This document shows positions 7,748-17,823 of a DNA stretch of 64,000 nt, piece after piece. Position 1 is the stretch's first letter. Each line of letters starts with the position of its first letter. Origin of the DNA: ENR-C20 sp942493145 (GTDB lineage: Bacteria > Bacillota > Clostridia > Acetivibrionales > DTU013); assembly GCA_942493145.1 (NCBI GenBank), contig OW818679.1, positions 62,001 to 126,000 on the forward strand. The letters are read 5' to 3'. The position numbers were made by a program, and so were the translations under genes. The notes under the pieces were generated by a model. It ran no database searches and had not been told where the DNA came from. It worked only from the letters and a program-made list of their open reading frames with translations.

Positions 7748-8227
7748 TTATAATATTTTTATTAAGAAATATACGATCATTAAAATTTCAGCGCACAATT
7801 TAAATAGTGTCCCTCCAAGGACTCCTACCAGTGTGCCCAAACCAGCACGGAGTGCTTGTTTGAATTCCACTCCCCGTAATAATTCCACGGCAATAGCGCC
7901 AACAAGGGGACCGATCAAAATTCCTGCAGGTCCCAAAAAAATCAGAGCAAGGATAGTGCCGATAATTGCACCAATAGCAGCTTGTTTACTGCCCCCGAAT
8001 AATTTTGTGCCGATTGCGGATGAGGCATAATCAGCTGCAAAAATTATTATCAGAACAATGGCTTGCATTATGAAAAAGTACAGGTTAAGAGTTTCGAACT
8101 GAGTCATAAAGCCGTAAAGGAGCAGACCTGCGTATACGAGGACAGCCCCTGGCAATATGGGCAGCAGAGTGCCCAACAGACCTGCAATAAATAAGATAAT
8201 AGCCAGAATCAAAGCTATTGTATTCAA
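7748..8227 (-). CDS. DUF456 family membrane protein
   Basis: 159 residues with five or so hydrophobic segments and glycine-rich turns characteristic of DUF456: LGTLLPILPGAVLVYAGLL at the N-terminus, ADYASSAIGTKLFGGSKQA in the middle and GPLVGAIAVELL. The TTG start at 8227 is preceded by GGAGG at the right distance. It converges with the AEC transporter across 80 bp. The function of the family is unknown; it is an inner-membrane protein. Confidence 0.85.
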   Translation of the reverse strand: MNTIALILAIILFIAGLLGTLLPILPGAVLVYAGLLLYGFMTQFETLNLYFFIMQAIVLIIIFAADYASSAIGTKLFGGSKQAAIGAIIGTILALIFLGPAGILIGPLVGAIAVELLRGVEFKQALRAGLGTLVGVLGGTLFKLCAEILMIVYFLIKIL

Positions 8228-8437
8228 AGGATTCCCTCCTGTGGTACCTATGACCTTGCACCTTAGCGCGGTGATGTATAATAGTATTGTAATACTCCAT
8301 CATATGCTTAGTCAAATCCTATCATACTGGGCAATATAATTGAAACAAAATGGCATTGTAGTTATATTAAACAAACAGGCAATTTTTAATAACAATGAGA
8401 CATACTATATAAAAACTTAAGAAGTGAGGTTTCTATA

Positions 8438-8647
8438 TTGTACAAATTTAAAACCATAAGGTGCAGTTCTTGTAGTTCTGTTCTTCTAAATCTGCCGGAA
8501 GATGAAATTAAAAAGTTGGATTGTCTGTCTTTACATTGCGAATGTTGCAATCACTCAAATTTAATAAAACGGGTTGGAAATGTATGTGAACAAATATTGC
8601 ATATAAGAGCAAGGTTTACAAACTTTTTGGAAGAACAAAACATTTGA
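8438..8647 (+). CDS. Small zinc-ribbon protein
   Basis: 69 residues with two Cys pairs, RCSSCSS near residue 10 and HCECCNHSN near 35, spaced as in a single zinc ribbon like those of phage Com-type proteins. The tail is helical. TTG start with GAAGTGAGG upstream, and a good terminator downstream (8715-8750), so it is its own transcription unit. It is too short to assign a role; a nucleic-acid-binding or regulatory protein is possible. Confidence 0.65.
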   Translation: MYKFKTIRCSSCSSVLLNLPEDEIKKLDCLSLHCECCNHSNLIKRVGNVCEQILHIRARFTNFLEEQNI

Positions 8648-8714
8648 ATTAAGAAACCGGGAAATGATCAAAATCATAATGGCAATTGATTTTTTCTTTT
8701 TCCCATGTGTTAGA

Positions 8715-8750
8715 AAAGAGACTCTGGACAATATGTCTGGAGTTTCTTTC
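8715..8750 (+). terminator. Terminator after the zinc-ribbon gene
   Basis: A 15-bp stem with three G-T wobbles (8715-8729 with 8735-8749, loop AATAT) whose 3' arm ends in TTTCTTT. Confidence 0.65.
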
Positions 8751-8761
8751 ATTCTGAGTAA

Positions 8762-8795
8762 AATAAAAATACCAAGCTTTGAAAGCTTGGTATTT
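8762..8795 (-). terminator. Terminator of tRNA-Arg
   Basis: A 14-bp inverted repeat (8767-8780 with 8782-8795) directly abuts the tRNA 3' end. On the minus strand it ends in TATTTTTATTT, a proper U-tract. Confidence 0.8.
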
Positions 8796-8872
<77 letters not shown>

Positions 8873-9095
8873 ATGTGTCAACGAATTATAATTCTACAAT
8901 GAAAGCGGGGGTTTGTCAACCCCCGAAATAAGGCTCGATATAAGGTCGGAAGGTTGCCATTCGGTTTGCCGGATAAAGCATGAACAACTCGTCCGGCCTC
9001 TTCTGGTATCTTCATGTGAGATATTGAATATTGTGATATAATTTTAATTGATTTATCATTTACCTATCAGAAACTTGCAGAATGTGAGGTTGCAT

Positions 9096-9902
9096 ATGGG
9101 AAACGGGATAAGGGCAGTATGTATTGTTGCCCTGATTAGCTTTACTGCAAGCAGTTTCATGTCATTACCGGTTTATGCCGACTCAGCGGAAACACAACAG
9201 AACACTTCAACAACAGTATCAGCAGCAACAACCGTACCAGCATCCACAACAGTACCAGCAGCAACAACCGCACCAGCATCCACAACAGTACCAGCAGCAA
9301 CAACCGCACCAGTATCAGCACCAATGATGGCATCAACTACGCCACGTTCCATGTTATCTAATGTTGCGATGCTGATAGCAGCTGCAATGAATGCAGCCAT
9401 GGAGGCTGTGGCACCTGTGCCCGATCCTGCGGTTGAGGAAGAAAAACAATGGTACAGGGAGAAGATCCCTATGAAGAAGGAGCACCAGAAGCTTCTTTGG
9501 GAATATTGCAAGAATAGGAAGTTGAGCTATATCGACATGCTTGCACTTATCTCTGTAGAGAGCAATTTTAACGAGAAATGTTCAAGTGCAAGCGGTACAT
9601 ATAAAGGATATTTCCAGCTGGGCAAGGGTCACTGGGCAAATCTCGCAAAAACCCTGGGGACTGCCAACAATCCGTTGGACGGCGCTATAAGTATCAAGTG
9701 GGGCACGGCCTTTTATTCATGGATACTGCAGGACAAGCGTGTCAAGGATCTGCCTGAAGAGAAGAAGCGGGATGTTGCCCTGTCCATATACCAGCGAGGC
9801 CCGATTGGCTATGACAAGTATGGCCTGAGTACTGCCTACCTGAAAGCATATTACAATAAAAGAAACAAGGTAGTCGCCATTTTTGCCGAAGAACAGCAAT
9901 GA
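9096..9902 (+). CDS. Secreted lytic-transglycosylase-like protein with Thr/Pro/Ala linker
   Basis: 268 residues. GTGAGG at 9084-9089 places the start at ATG 9096. A signal peptide (residues 1-29, ending FMSLPVYADS) precedes a repetitive linker of TTVPAS/TTAPAA units encoded by a roughly 30-bp tandem repeat (9220-9310). The C-terminal half resembles the goose-lysozyme/SLT fold: ALISVESNFN holds a candidate catalytic Glu, followed by SGTYKGYFQLGKGHWANLA and NPLDGAISIKWGTAFYSWIL, the usual order in transglycosylases (E-S-F, GLMQ-like, N-variable-A). It probably cleaves peptidoglycan at the cell surface. The GLMQ motif is altered to GYFQL, so activity needs testing. Confidence 0.75.
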   Translation: MGNGIRAVCIVALISFTASSFMSLPVYADSAETQQNTSTTVSAATTVPASTTVPAATTAPASTTVPAATTAPVSAPMMASTTPRSMLSNVAMLIAAAMNAAMEAVAPVPDPAVEEEKQWYREKIPMKKEHQKLLWEYCKNRKLSYIDMLALISVESNFNEKCSSASGTYKGYFQLGKGHWANLAKTLGTANNPLDGAISIKWGTAFYSWILQDKRVKDLPEEKKRDVALSIYQRGPIGYDKYGLSTAYLKAYYNKRNKVVAIFAEEQQ

Positions 9903-9936
9903 AGCAACTGGAATACATCAGAAATGAGGATGAACT

Positions 9937-11163
9937 GTGAACGAGAATGGAGTAAACATCCAAAACGCATCCATGACCCCAAATGGAACAAAAAACAAAC
10001 TGATTTTGAAATCCTCCATATTATCAATATCGCTTCTTAGCATGGGTGTGACAATCATTTCCCCTGCATTGGCAGATATCGGCAAGGCGTTTCCGGACCA
10101 GAGCCAGAGCAGCATAATGATGCTTGTCACAATGCCGACGGTGCTGGTTATCGTATTCACCATCATTTCCGGCAAACTGTCTGAATTCATAAGTAAACGC
10201 ATTCTTGTCATGATAGGTACAATCCTTTTCGCAGCAGGAGGCATGTTCCCGTACTTTTCCGACAACTTCACCTTTCTCTTGGCCATGAGGGTGGTTCTGG
10301 GAATTGGAATTGGGTTTTTCAATCCTTTTATCTCGGGACTTATAACAGACTTTTTTGATGGCCATGAAAAGGTGTCGATGCTGGGCTTGCAGGGTGCAAC
10401 CATTAATGTAAGCAGCATTGTCACCAGCTTCATTGCGGGTATTGTCAGTGTAATCGACTGGCACTATACCTTCCTTGTCCATGGGACAGGCATTCTGGTG
10501 TTCTTTATTGTTTTATTCTTCCTGCCGGAACCCCAGAGGCATCCGAAACCTGTCGAAGAAAAAAAGGTATCGGTAGACAAAAGGGTATACCTGTATTCTA
10601 TCGGGATGCTCTGCTATGTGGCCCTTATGTTTTCAATCTACACAAACCTTTCCTTCTTCATCGAGAGCAACAAGCTTGGCAATGCGGCTACCACGGGAAC
10701 GGCAATTACATTTTTGACCATAGGGGCCCTTGTTATCAGTCTTCTTTTTAAAAAAATGCAGAACTTGTTTAAGGGTTACTGTGTACCTCTCTCAGTCATC
10801 CTGACTGCAATCGGGCTGTTTATTATAAGCTTGTCGCATTCAAATGAACCGGTTTTTGTCGGATGCGTTTTTATTGGAGTGGGCTTCGGGCTTATGAACC
10901 CTGCAGTTGTCAATAAGATATCCGAAATTTCCCATAGAGCTGTCACTACTTTTGCCATATCCCTGCTTTTCAGTTCCTTCAATGTCGGCTCGTTCATTTC
11001 ACCCTATCTTGTAACACTTATTCATGCGGTTTCTGGAAATAATTCAAGCAGGAACGTTTTCTTTATCTGCTCCATTGGCCTTTTTGCCGCAGCACTGATT
11101 TCACTGCTTGCTGTGATCAATTCATGCAGGAAGGAAAAGGCAGCTGCAGCACCAAGTGTATAG
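9937..11163 (+). CDS. MFS transporter (12-helix)
   Basis: 408 residues with 12 hydrophobic segments. Motif A-like SGKLSEFISKR after helix 2 and RVVLGIGIGFFNPFISGLITD in helices 4-5 place it among DHA1-type drug or metabolite exporters. GTG start at 9937, with GAGG 7 bases upstream, 34 bp behind the transglycosylase gene, so cotranscription is likely. No substrate can be inferred. Confidence 0.85.
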   Translation: MNENGVNIQNASMTPNGTKNKLILKSSILSISLLSMGVTIISPALADIGKAFPDQSQSSIMMLVTMPTVLVIVFTIISGKLSEFISKRILVMIGTILFAAGGMFPYFSDNFTFLLAMRVVLGIGIGFFNPFISGLITDFFDGHEKVSMLGLQGATINVSSIVTSFIAGIVSVIDWHYTFLVHGTGILVFFIVLFFLPEPQRHPKPVEEKKVSVDKRVYLYSIGMLCYVALMFSIYTNLSFFIESNKLGNAATTGTAITFLTIGALVISLLFKKMQNLFKGYCVPLSVILTAIGLFIISLSHSNEPVFVGCVFIGVGFGLMNPAVVNKISEISHRAVTTFAISLLFSSFNVGSFISPYLVTLIHAVSGNNSSRNVFFICSIGLFAAALISLLAVINSCRKEKAAAAPSV

Positions 11164-11265
11164 GAGCCGGAGCAAATACTTCCGGGTATAGGCGGATAAC
11201 CTGAATTGGAACCTGAATCGGATAACCTGAATCACAAACAGCCATTAAAAAAGCCGGCCGTTCTG

Positions 11266-11295
11266 CCGATAAATAAATAGAACTATGTTTATCGG
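11266..11295 (+). promoter_or_regulatory. Hairpin overlapping the ribosome-binding site of the FN3-SLH gene
   Basis: CCGATAAA (11266-11273) pairs perfectly with TTTATCGG (11288-11295). The last two G of the right arm are the first bases of GGAGGG, the ribosome-binding site for the ATG at 11305. The hairpin could limit translation of the very long surface protein. Confidence 0.4.
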
Positions 11296-11304
11296 AGGGA
11301 TAGC

Positions 11305-14300
11305 ATGAGAACTATATTAAAATTCCTTGCATCGACGCTTCTATTATTTGCTGCAGTTCTGGTGATGGGGTCGGGGGCATATGCATTATCAATGACAGCC
11401 ACACCGGCTTTGCCAGATACCGATACATCGGTACACCTGAACTGGAGCGCCGTAAGCGGGGCGACTTCCTACCAGATTTACCGGGACGATACCGTAACGC
11501 CCATCGAAACCATAAACATAGCAACCTCCTTATATAGTACTTCCTATACGGACACCGGCCTCGTTCCAGAGACTACTTATGACTATTACGTCTATGCCTA
11601 TTCCGGCGTAACGCTTCTGGACACAGATTATTCTGCTGAGGTAACAACATCTTCAATGCTTGCGCCGACCGGTCTGCAGGCAGTTTATGATATTAATCTG
11701 AAAACAGCGACTCTTGCCTGGACGGATGAATCCGATGCCACAAACGGAAATTCGGCCTTCATATATGACGGCAGTTTTTACGTAGAGCTTATAGATGTAG
11801 CTTACGCAGAGGCCGCTGCAGTTGTAAATAATGTCACCGATACAACCCAATTTTGGGTTGATGCTTATTATGATCTGGACACCAGATCGGATCTCTCCAA
11901 CTCTGTCACTGTCGCTCCGATAGATGAGCCGACAATCAATGCCACTGTTACCGATGGTAGAGTCACAGTTTCCTGGGACTCTTTCAGCCAGCTGTCATCA
12001 TTTTATCTTGAAAGGGCATACTGGAACGGAGCTTCCTGGGAAGACTGGATGACCATCAATACCTCTCTGACTGGTATTTCCGCAGCGGACATGCCGACCA
12101 CCGGAGGATCTTATAAATACCGCCTTACGGGCAAAGCTACAAGTACATATCCATATTCTGGCCACAGCGATGAAACAGGGATAGTCTATATCCCCGTCAT
12201 TACCGCCAGTATAACTTCTCCGACGACAGTCCTGTTATCCTGGGACCTCGCCGCGGGCAATAACATATCAGGATACAGGATCGACAGAGGGACCAGCCCA
12301 ACAAGCCTTTCTACGGTAACAACAGTTCTGTCTGCAGTATCCTCATATACAGATACATTGGTGATTGCTTCGGGAACTACTTATTATTACCGCCTTGCTG
12401 CATATGACTCATCAAGCGGTTACTCTTACAGCGCCATGATTTCGGTATCGGCATCCACGCCGGCAGCGCCATCATCACTTACAGCTACAGTAGAAAGCTC
12501 CGATTCAGTGATCCTGAACTGGATTGACAATTCGTCCAACGAGGTAGGTTTTTATCTCGAAAGGATGGAGGGCACCGGCAATTATACTGTCCTTGCAACA
12601 CCGGGCGCCGGCGTCACTACTTACACAGACGGCACTGTGGCTATCGGGACCTCGTATACATACAGGATCCGTGCATATAACCTTATGGGTAACTCTACAT
12701 ATAGCGGTACGGTAGCAGCCACCGCATCAACCTCAGTGGCGCCTGCATCACTTACGGCCACAGCTGTCTCGTCCAGCCAGGTGACCCTGGCATGGACATA
12801 CAAGGATATCAGCAGCTTCAGTACGATAATTGAAAGAAAAGCTGGGGAGAGCGGCACATGGGCCAGGATAGCGACCACCTCCTATGGTGTTCTGAAGCAT
12901 ACCGATTCAGGACTTTCTCCTGATACCCAATACTATTACAGAGTCAGGAAGTATGTTTCATCAAATGTCACCACAGTGCCATATCCGAACAACGACACCG
13001 GAGTAGGTGCCCTTACCAGGCTTACGACTCCTTCCCTTACAGTATCGGCATCCCTGGCGAACATGATGCTGCTCTCATGGTACGGGAACACATCGTCTGC
13101 CGATGTCATCATCGAAAGGAAGCTATCAAGTGGCAGCTTTGCAGTCATGAATACCGCAAGCTCTGCAACATCAATCTGGTATGATACTACCGGGTTGATT
13201 GCGCAGGCTGTATATACATACAGGATCAAATTGAAGACAATAAACAATGAATCCGCATACTCTACCGAGGTAAGCGCCGCATATAATTACCTGACTGCGC
13301 CATCCGGCCTGAAGGCGGAGGCTTTTGACACCGAATCGGGCCTGGCGTTGGAAGAAGGTGGGGATGATCCCGATTCCATTAAACTCAACTGGACGGACAA
13401 CTCCAATAATGAATCGGGTTTTGAGGTATGGAGACGGCCGTATGGTGCATCATCCTTTGCGTTGTACGGCACCTTGGGTAAAAATGTGACCACATTTACA
13501 GATACCAAAGTTCAATCGGGAATTCAATATTACTATCAGGTCAGGGGCTATATAACCTCTATCAACCTGTATTCGACATATTCGGAAACCGCAAGTGCAG
13601 GTATAGACATATTGCAACCGCCGACGGACCTGCAGTACACTTATGTCAGCAGTGCCAGTGCAACACTAGCATGGAAGGACAATTCCACAAATGAAACCTA
13701 CTTCAAGGTGGAGAGGAAGATAGGCCCCGATTCCGATTGGACGACGATAATAACCCTTTCATCCAATACGACAAGCTACACTGTGACGAACCTGAACACG
13801 AACTACTTATACACCTATAGAATCAGAGCATACAGCAGTATCGGGGGCTTCGACTCCTTCAGCAACGAAGTGGAGGTTTCAACCAGCATTCCAAAGGCGC
13901 CCGATGATTTGACCGCCGTTGCTGTCTCATCGACCCAGATCAATCTATCCTGGGAGGACACTTCAGAGAATGAAACCTTCTTCAGGATAATGAGGAAGGC
14001 GGCTAACTCCACTGTATTCTTGTCCCTGACAGATACGCTCAAGGATGTCACCTCTTATAATGACAGGAGTGTAGCCCAGGGCACCAAATACTCCTACAAG
14101 GTTCTTGCATACAATAAGGCTGGGCACTCGGAAAGCGGTGTTGCAACAGCTACAACTACAAAGAGTGGGACTTTCAGCGATGTACCCTCGAGCTTCTGGG
14201 CAAGAGCAGCAATAGAGAATCTGGCAGGAAGGGGTGTCATATCAGGAAAGTCTTCAACCACCTTCGCCCCTGGTGACAAGATTACCAGAGCGGAATTCAC

Positions 14301-14712
14301 CGTGCTGATTATACGCGCATTCAAGCTGGATACTGTACCGACAGGCACCATGACGGATGTGAAGACAGGGAGCTGGTACTATAATCCTGTAATGGTCGCT
14401 GAAAACCTCGGAATCATTTCCGGTGACGAATATGGGAAATTTTATCCCAACAGATATATAACAAGGGAAGAAATGGCGGTGATAATCGTCAGGACCCTTA
14501 ATGCAGTTGGCAAGGGGCTTGAGGGCTACAGTAATACCGTCCTTGAAGATTTCTGGGATTCCAGCCTCATTTCGCCGTATGCGTTGTCAAGTATGGCTAC
14601 AGTGGTGGGCAACGGTGTAATGCAGGGATTGCCGGGAGGTGTTATCGCCTCAAAAAGCACTTCCACCAGGGCGGAGGCGGCAACTGTTATTTACCGCATA
14701 ATTGACAGGTAG
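11305..14712 (+). CDS. Secreted multi-FN3 protein with C-terminal SLH anchor
   Basis: 1135 residues. A signal peptide (about 1-28, ending SGAYALS) is followed by roughly ten fibronectin type III repeats from residue 30 to 950, each with the W (SWxx or NWTDNS), Y.I.R and T.Y.Y.V.A pattern and about 90 residues long. Three S-layer homology modules close the protein: FSDVPSSFWA.AAI (about 955), MTDVKTGSWYYNPV (about 1015) and the last ending TRAEAATVIYRII. SLH modules bind pyruvylated secondary cell-wall polymer, so it is displayed on the surface, probably as an adhesin or spacer. No catalytic domain is visible. The window holds a second SLH protein at 30127-31848. Confidence 0.92.
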   Translation: MRTILKFLASTLLLFAAVLVMGSGAYALSMTATPALPDTDTSVHLNWSAVSGATSYQIYRDDTVTPIETINIATSLYSTSYTDTGLVPETTYDYYVYAYSGVTLLDTDYSAEVTTSSMLAPTGLQAVYDINLKTATLAWTDESDATNGNSAFIYDGSFYVELIDVAYAEAAAVVNNVTDTTQFWVDAYYDLDTRSDLSNSVTVAPIDEPTINATVTDGRVTVSWDSFSQLSSFYLERAYWNGASWEDWMTINTSLTGISAADMPTTGGSYKYRLTGKATSTYPYSGHSDETGIVYIPVITASITSPTTVLLSWDLAAGNNISGYRIDRGTSPTSLSTVTTVLSAVSSYTDTLVIASGTTYYYRLAAYDSSSGYSYSAMISVSASTPAAPSSLTATVESSDSVILNWIDNSSNEVGFYLERMEGTGNYTVLATPGAGVTTYTDGTVAIGTSYTYRIRAYNLMGNSTYSGTVAATASTSVAPASLTATAVSSSQVTLAWTYKDISSFSTIIERKAGESGTWARIATTSYGVLKHTDSGLSPDTQYYYRVRKYVSSNVTTVPYPNNDTGVGALTRLTTPSLTVSASLANMMLLSWYGNTSSADVIIERKLSSGSFAVMNTASSATSIWYDTTGLIAQAVYTYRIKLKTINNESAYSTEVSAAYNYLTAPSGLKAEAFDTESGLALEEGGDDPDSIKLNWTDNSNNESGFEVWRRPYGASSFALYGTLGKNVTTFTDTKVQSGIQYYYQVRGYITSINLYSTYSETASAGIDILQPPTDLQYTYVSSASATLAWKDNSTNETYFKVERKIGPDSDWTTIITLSSNTTSYTVTNLNTNYLYTYRIRAYSSIGGFDSFSNEVEVSTSIPKAPDDLTAVAVSSTQINLSWEDTSENETFFRIMRKAANSTVFLSLTDTLKDVTSYNDRSVAQGTKYSYKVLAYNKAGHSESGVATATTTKSGTFSDVPSSFWARAAIENLAGRGVISGKSSTTFAPGDKITRAEFTVLIIRAFKLDTVPTGTMTDVKTGSWYYNPVMVAENLGIISGDEYGKFYPNRYITREEMAVIIVRTLNAVGKGLEGYSNTVLEDFWDSSLISPYALSSMATVVGNGVMQGLPGGVIASKSTSTRAEAATVIYRIIDR

Positions 14713-14798
14713 CCGGTAACTCCCATTTTTTTCTGGTAAAAGGTTCAGCACAGGGATATAATATTCGGAGAAGATACGACGTGAGAGGTGCTGAAACT

Positions 14799-16604
14799 AT
14801 GACAAATAACACCAACAAACTGCCAAAACGTGAAGAGATAGAGGCAAAATACAAATGGCATCTGGAGGACATTTATCCATCCGACGGTGCTTGGGAGGCT
14901 GATTTTACAAAGGCCCGCCTATTCAACGCAAGGATCACTGAATTCCGGGGTACTCTTTCCGACAGCCCCGAAAGACTGGTGGAATGCCTTAAACTGTGTG
15001 ATGATATGTTGTCGCTCAATGACAAGATATTTGTATATGCCCGCATGCACAGGGATGAGAACAACTCCAACCCTTTATACCAGGGTCTTACAGACAGGGC
15101 TATGGCTCATATCACAGAAGCTTATGCAGCTGTTTCCTTTATTGTGCCTGAAGTTATTTCCATGAGTGAAGACACCTTGAAATCCTGGATTGATACAAAT
15201 AGTGAATTAAAGGTATATACCCAGTATTTTGCCGAGATCATCAGGCAGAAAGCCCACATTCTTTCCGATAAGGAAGAGGAGATTCTTGCACTTTCATCCG
15301 AAGTTACCAATGCGCCTTCGGATATATTTACCATGTTCAATAATGCCGATCTGAAATTCCCTCACATAAAGGATGAAAAGGGGAATGATATCGAACTGAC
15401 AAAAGGCAGGTATATAAAATTCCTCGAAAGCCCGGACAGAAGAGTCAGGGAGGATGCCTTCCACGCCATGTACGGCACATATAACAAATTCGCCAATACA
15501 CTTGCTGCCGCACTGAACAACAATATCAAAAAGAACAGGTTTTATGCGACGGTAAGAAAGTATGGTTCCTGCATGGAGAATGCACTTGACGGAGACAATG
15601 TGACAGCGGAGGTATATGACAACCTGGTTGCTACTGTTAATAAAAACCTGCCGCTGCTGCACAGGTATCTCAGACTAAGAAAGAAGGCGTTGAAGCTTGA
15701 CGAGCTTCATATGTATGACCTGTATGTCCCCATTGTTGAGGAATCCGCCAAAAACATAGCATATTCCGAGGCTCTCGAGATGGTTAAAAAAGGTCTGCAG
15801 CCACTTGGCGGTGATTATCTCGGCGATCTTGACAATGCTTTCAAATCGGGATGGATAGATGTTTTTGAAAACGAGGGTAAGACCAGCGGGGCTTATTCCT
15901 GGGGCACCCATATGACGCATCCTTTCGTGCTGCTGAATTATCAGGGTACTATAAATGATGTATTCACCATAGCCCATGAAATGGGACACGCGATCCATTC
16001 ATACTATACCAACCGCACGCAGCCCTACATTTACTCTGATTACAGGATATTCGTAGCGGAAGTGGCATCAACGGTCAATGAATCGCTGCTGATAAAGCAT
16101 ATGCTGGCCAATACCAGTGACAAAAAGGAAAAGGCATACCTTCTGAACCATTATCTTGAGGAATTCCGTGGAACGATTTTCAGGCAGACCATGTTTGCGG
16201 AGTTTGAAAAGACCATCCATGAAAGGATGGAAGCGGGTGAAGCCCTTACTCAGCAGGAATTCGGAAGAATATACAGGGAGCTTAACGTAAGGTATTTCGG
16301 AAGCGAAGTGACTGTGGACAATAATATAGACCTGGAGTGGGCAAGGATACCTCATTTCTATTCCAGCTTCTATGTATACAAATACGCCACAGGGCTGTCG
16401 GCGGCAGCATCGCTGTCCCACCAGATACTGACCGAGGGGAAACCCGCTGTGGACAGGTACATTGAGTTTCTGAGCAGCGGTAGCTCCGACTATCCTCTTG
16501 AGCTGCTGAAGAAAGCCGGAGTGGATTTGTCCTCGCCGAAACCGGTGGAGGATGCCATGAAGGTGTTTGAGGAGACGCTTATTGAACTTGAGAAATTAAT
16601 TTGA
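14799..16604 (+). CDS. pepF: Oligoendopeptidase F (M3 metallopeptidase)
   Basis: 601 residues. The zinc motif HEMGH is at residues 393-397, within TIAHEMGHAIHSYY, and the third ligand Glu lies about 28 residues on in VAEVASTVNESLL, as in M3 peptidases. The N-terminal LPKREEIEAKYKWHLEDIY is typical of PepF. An in-frame GTG at 14781 exists, but GAGAGGTG at 14783-14790 is spaced for ATG 14799. A cytoplasmic peptidase hydrolysing oligopeptides of about 7-17 residues. It lies 24 bp upstream of the M29 aminopeptidase, and together they form a plausible peptide-degradation operon. Confidence 0.95.
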   Translation: MTNNTNKLPKREEIEAKYKWHLEDIYPSDGAWEADFTKARLFNARITEFRGTLSDSPERLVECLKLCDDMLSLNDKIFVYARMHRDENNSNPLYQGLTDRAMAHITEAYAAVSFIVPEVISMSEDTLKSWIDTNSELKVYTQYFAEIIRQKAHILSDKEEEILALSSEVTNAPSDIFTMFNNADLKFPHIKDEKGNDIELTKGRYIKFLESPDRRVREDAFHAMYGTYNKFANTLAAALNNNIKKNRFYATVRKYGSCMENALDGDNVTAEVYDNLVATVNKNLPLLHRYLRLRKKALKLDELHMYDLYVPIVEESAKNIAYSEALEMVKKGLQPLGGDYLGDLDNAFKSGWIDVFENEGKTSGAYSWGTHMTHPFVLLNYQGTINDVFTIAHEMGHAIHSYYTNRTQPYIYSDYRIFVAEVASTVNESLLIKHMLANTSDKKEKAYLLNHYLEEFRGTIFRQTMFAEFEKTIHERMEAGEALTQQEFGRIYRELNVRYFGSEVTVDNNIDLEWARIPHFYSSFYVYKYATGLSAAASLSHQILTEGKPAVDRYIEFLSSGSSDYPLELLKKAGVDLSSPKPVEDAMKVFEETLIELEKLI

Positions 16605-16628
16605 TGAATATATTAGGAGGCAACAGAA

Positions 16629-17744
16629 ATGCTCGATCCACGGATTTCAAAACTTGCTGTAAATCTTGTAAACTATTCAGTCACCGTACAACCGGGTGAA
16701 AAGGTGCTTATTGAATCTACCGGATTTGAAGTACCTCTTGTCAGGGAGCTTGTGAGGGAAGTATATAAAGCGGGGGGGTTACCCTTCGTAACCATAAAGA
16801 ATGACGAGATAAAAAGGGCGCTGCTGAAGGACTGCACCGAGGAGCAGATCAGGATGATGGCGTCGTACGAGCTGGCCAGAATGAAGGACATGGATGCGTA
16901 CATCGGAATCCGTACTGGCGACAACGCCAACGACCTGGCAGATGTCCCCGAGGACAAGATGCAGCTTTACAACAAGCTTTTTTCCAAACCGGTTCACATG
17001 GAGGAAAGGGTGAATTGCACAAAGTGGGTGATTCTGAGGTATCCCAATCCGTCTATGGCCCAGCTTTCGGAGACCCCTACCGAAGTCTTCGAGGATTTCT
17101 ATTTCAACGTGTGCAATCTTGATTATGCTAAAATGGCAAAGGAAATGGACAAGCTCGTTGAGTTTATGGACCGCGCAGACAGGGTACGCATCACCGGAAA
17201 GGACACTGAACTTTCTTTCTCCATCAAAGGGCTGCCGGGCATAAAATGCGAAGGGAAGAAGAACATACCCGACGGAGAAGTTTTCTCGGCTCCTGTCAGG
17301 GATTCGGTCAACGGTTATATCACCTATAATACACCTTCAAAATACCAGGGCTTCACATATGAAAATGTGCGCCTTGAGTTCAAGGATGGTAAAATCGTCA
17401 AGGCCACTGCAAACGATACGGAAAAGATCAACAAGGTTCTCGATACAGATGAGGGGGCCAGGTATATCGGTGAGTTTTCGCTGGGATTCAATCCATATAT
17501 AGAAAAGCCCATGAAGGATACCCTCTTTGACGAAAAGATCAAGGGCAGCCTGCATTTCACACCGGGAGACTGCTACGACAGGTGCAACAATGGAAATAAA
17601 TCAGCTGTCCACTGGGATCTTGTGTTCATACAAAGGCCGGAATACGGGGGCGGGGACGTCTGGTTCGACGATATCCTTATCAGACGGGATGGTATTTTCA
17701 TTCCGGAGGAGCTGAAAGGCCTGAATCCCGAAAACCTGAAGTAA
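16629..17744 (+). CDS. M29-family aminopeptidase (AmpS/PepS type)
   Basis: 371 residues, usual for M29. The N-terminal half contains QPGEKVLIESTGFEVPLVREL, the conserved first strand-loop. The metal-binding half shows GEFSLGFNP, DEKIKGSLHFTPGDCY and NKSAVHWDLV, matching the Glu and His ligands (E..G, H, HWD) of the dinuclear metal centre. It removes N-terminal residues from peptides in the cytoplasm. AGGAGG at 16615-16620 precedes the ATG. Directly follows pepF. Confidence 0.92.
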   Translation: MLDPRISKLAVNLVNYSVTVQPGEKVLIESTGFEVPLVRELVREVYKAGGLPFVTIKNDEIKRALLKDCTEEQIRMMASYELARMKDMDAYIGIRTGDNANDLADVPEDKMQLYNKLFSKPVHMEERVNCTKWVILRYPNPSMAQLSETPTEVFEDFYFNVCNLDYAKMAKEMDKLVEFMDRADRVRITGKDTELSFSIKGLPGIKCEGKKNIPDGEVFSAPVRDSVNGYITYNTPSKYQGFTYENVRLEFKDGKIVKATANDTEKINKVLDTDEGARYIGEFSLGFNPYIEKPMKDTLFDEKIKGSLHFTPGDCYDRCNNGNKSAVHWDLVFIQRPEYGGGDVWFDDILIRRDGIFIPEELKGLNPENLK

Positions 17745-17823
17745 GGCGATTTGATGGTTTAATAAAGTAGGCGGAACAAATATTAGTATTCGAGTCGTAA
17801 CAGATAAAAAGTGAGGCTATTGG

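Noticed and set aside
9180..9320. Tandem repeat that might be a CRISPR array
   Set aside because: Units are adjacent with no spacers and code in frame for a Thr/Pro/Ala linker. No CRISPR arrays or cas genes were found in the window.
11205..11250. GGATAACCTGAATC-like repeats before the FN3-SLH gene as an operator
   Set aside because: Two to three degenerate copies without dyad symmetry or relation to a promoter.
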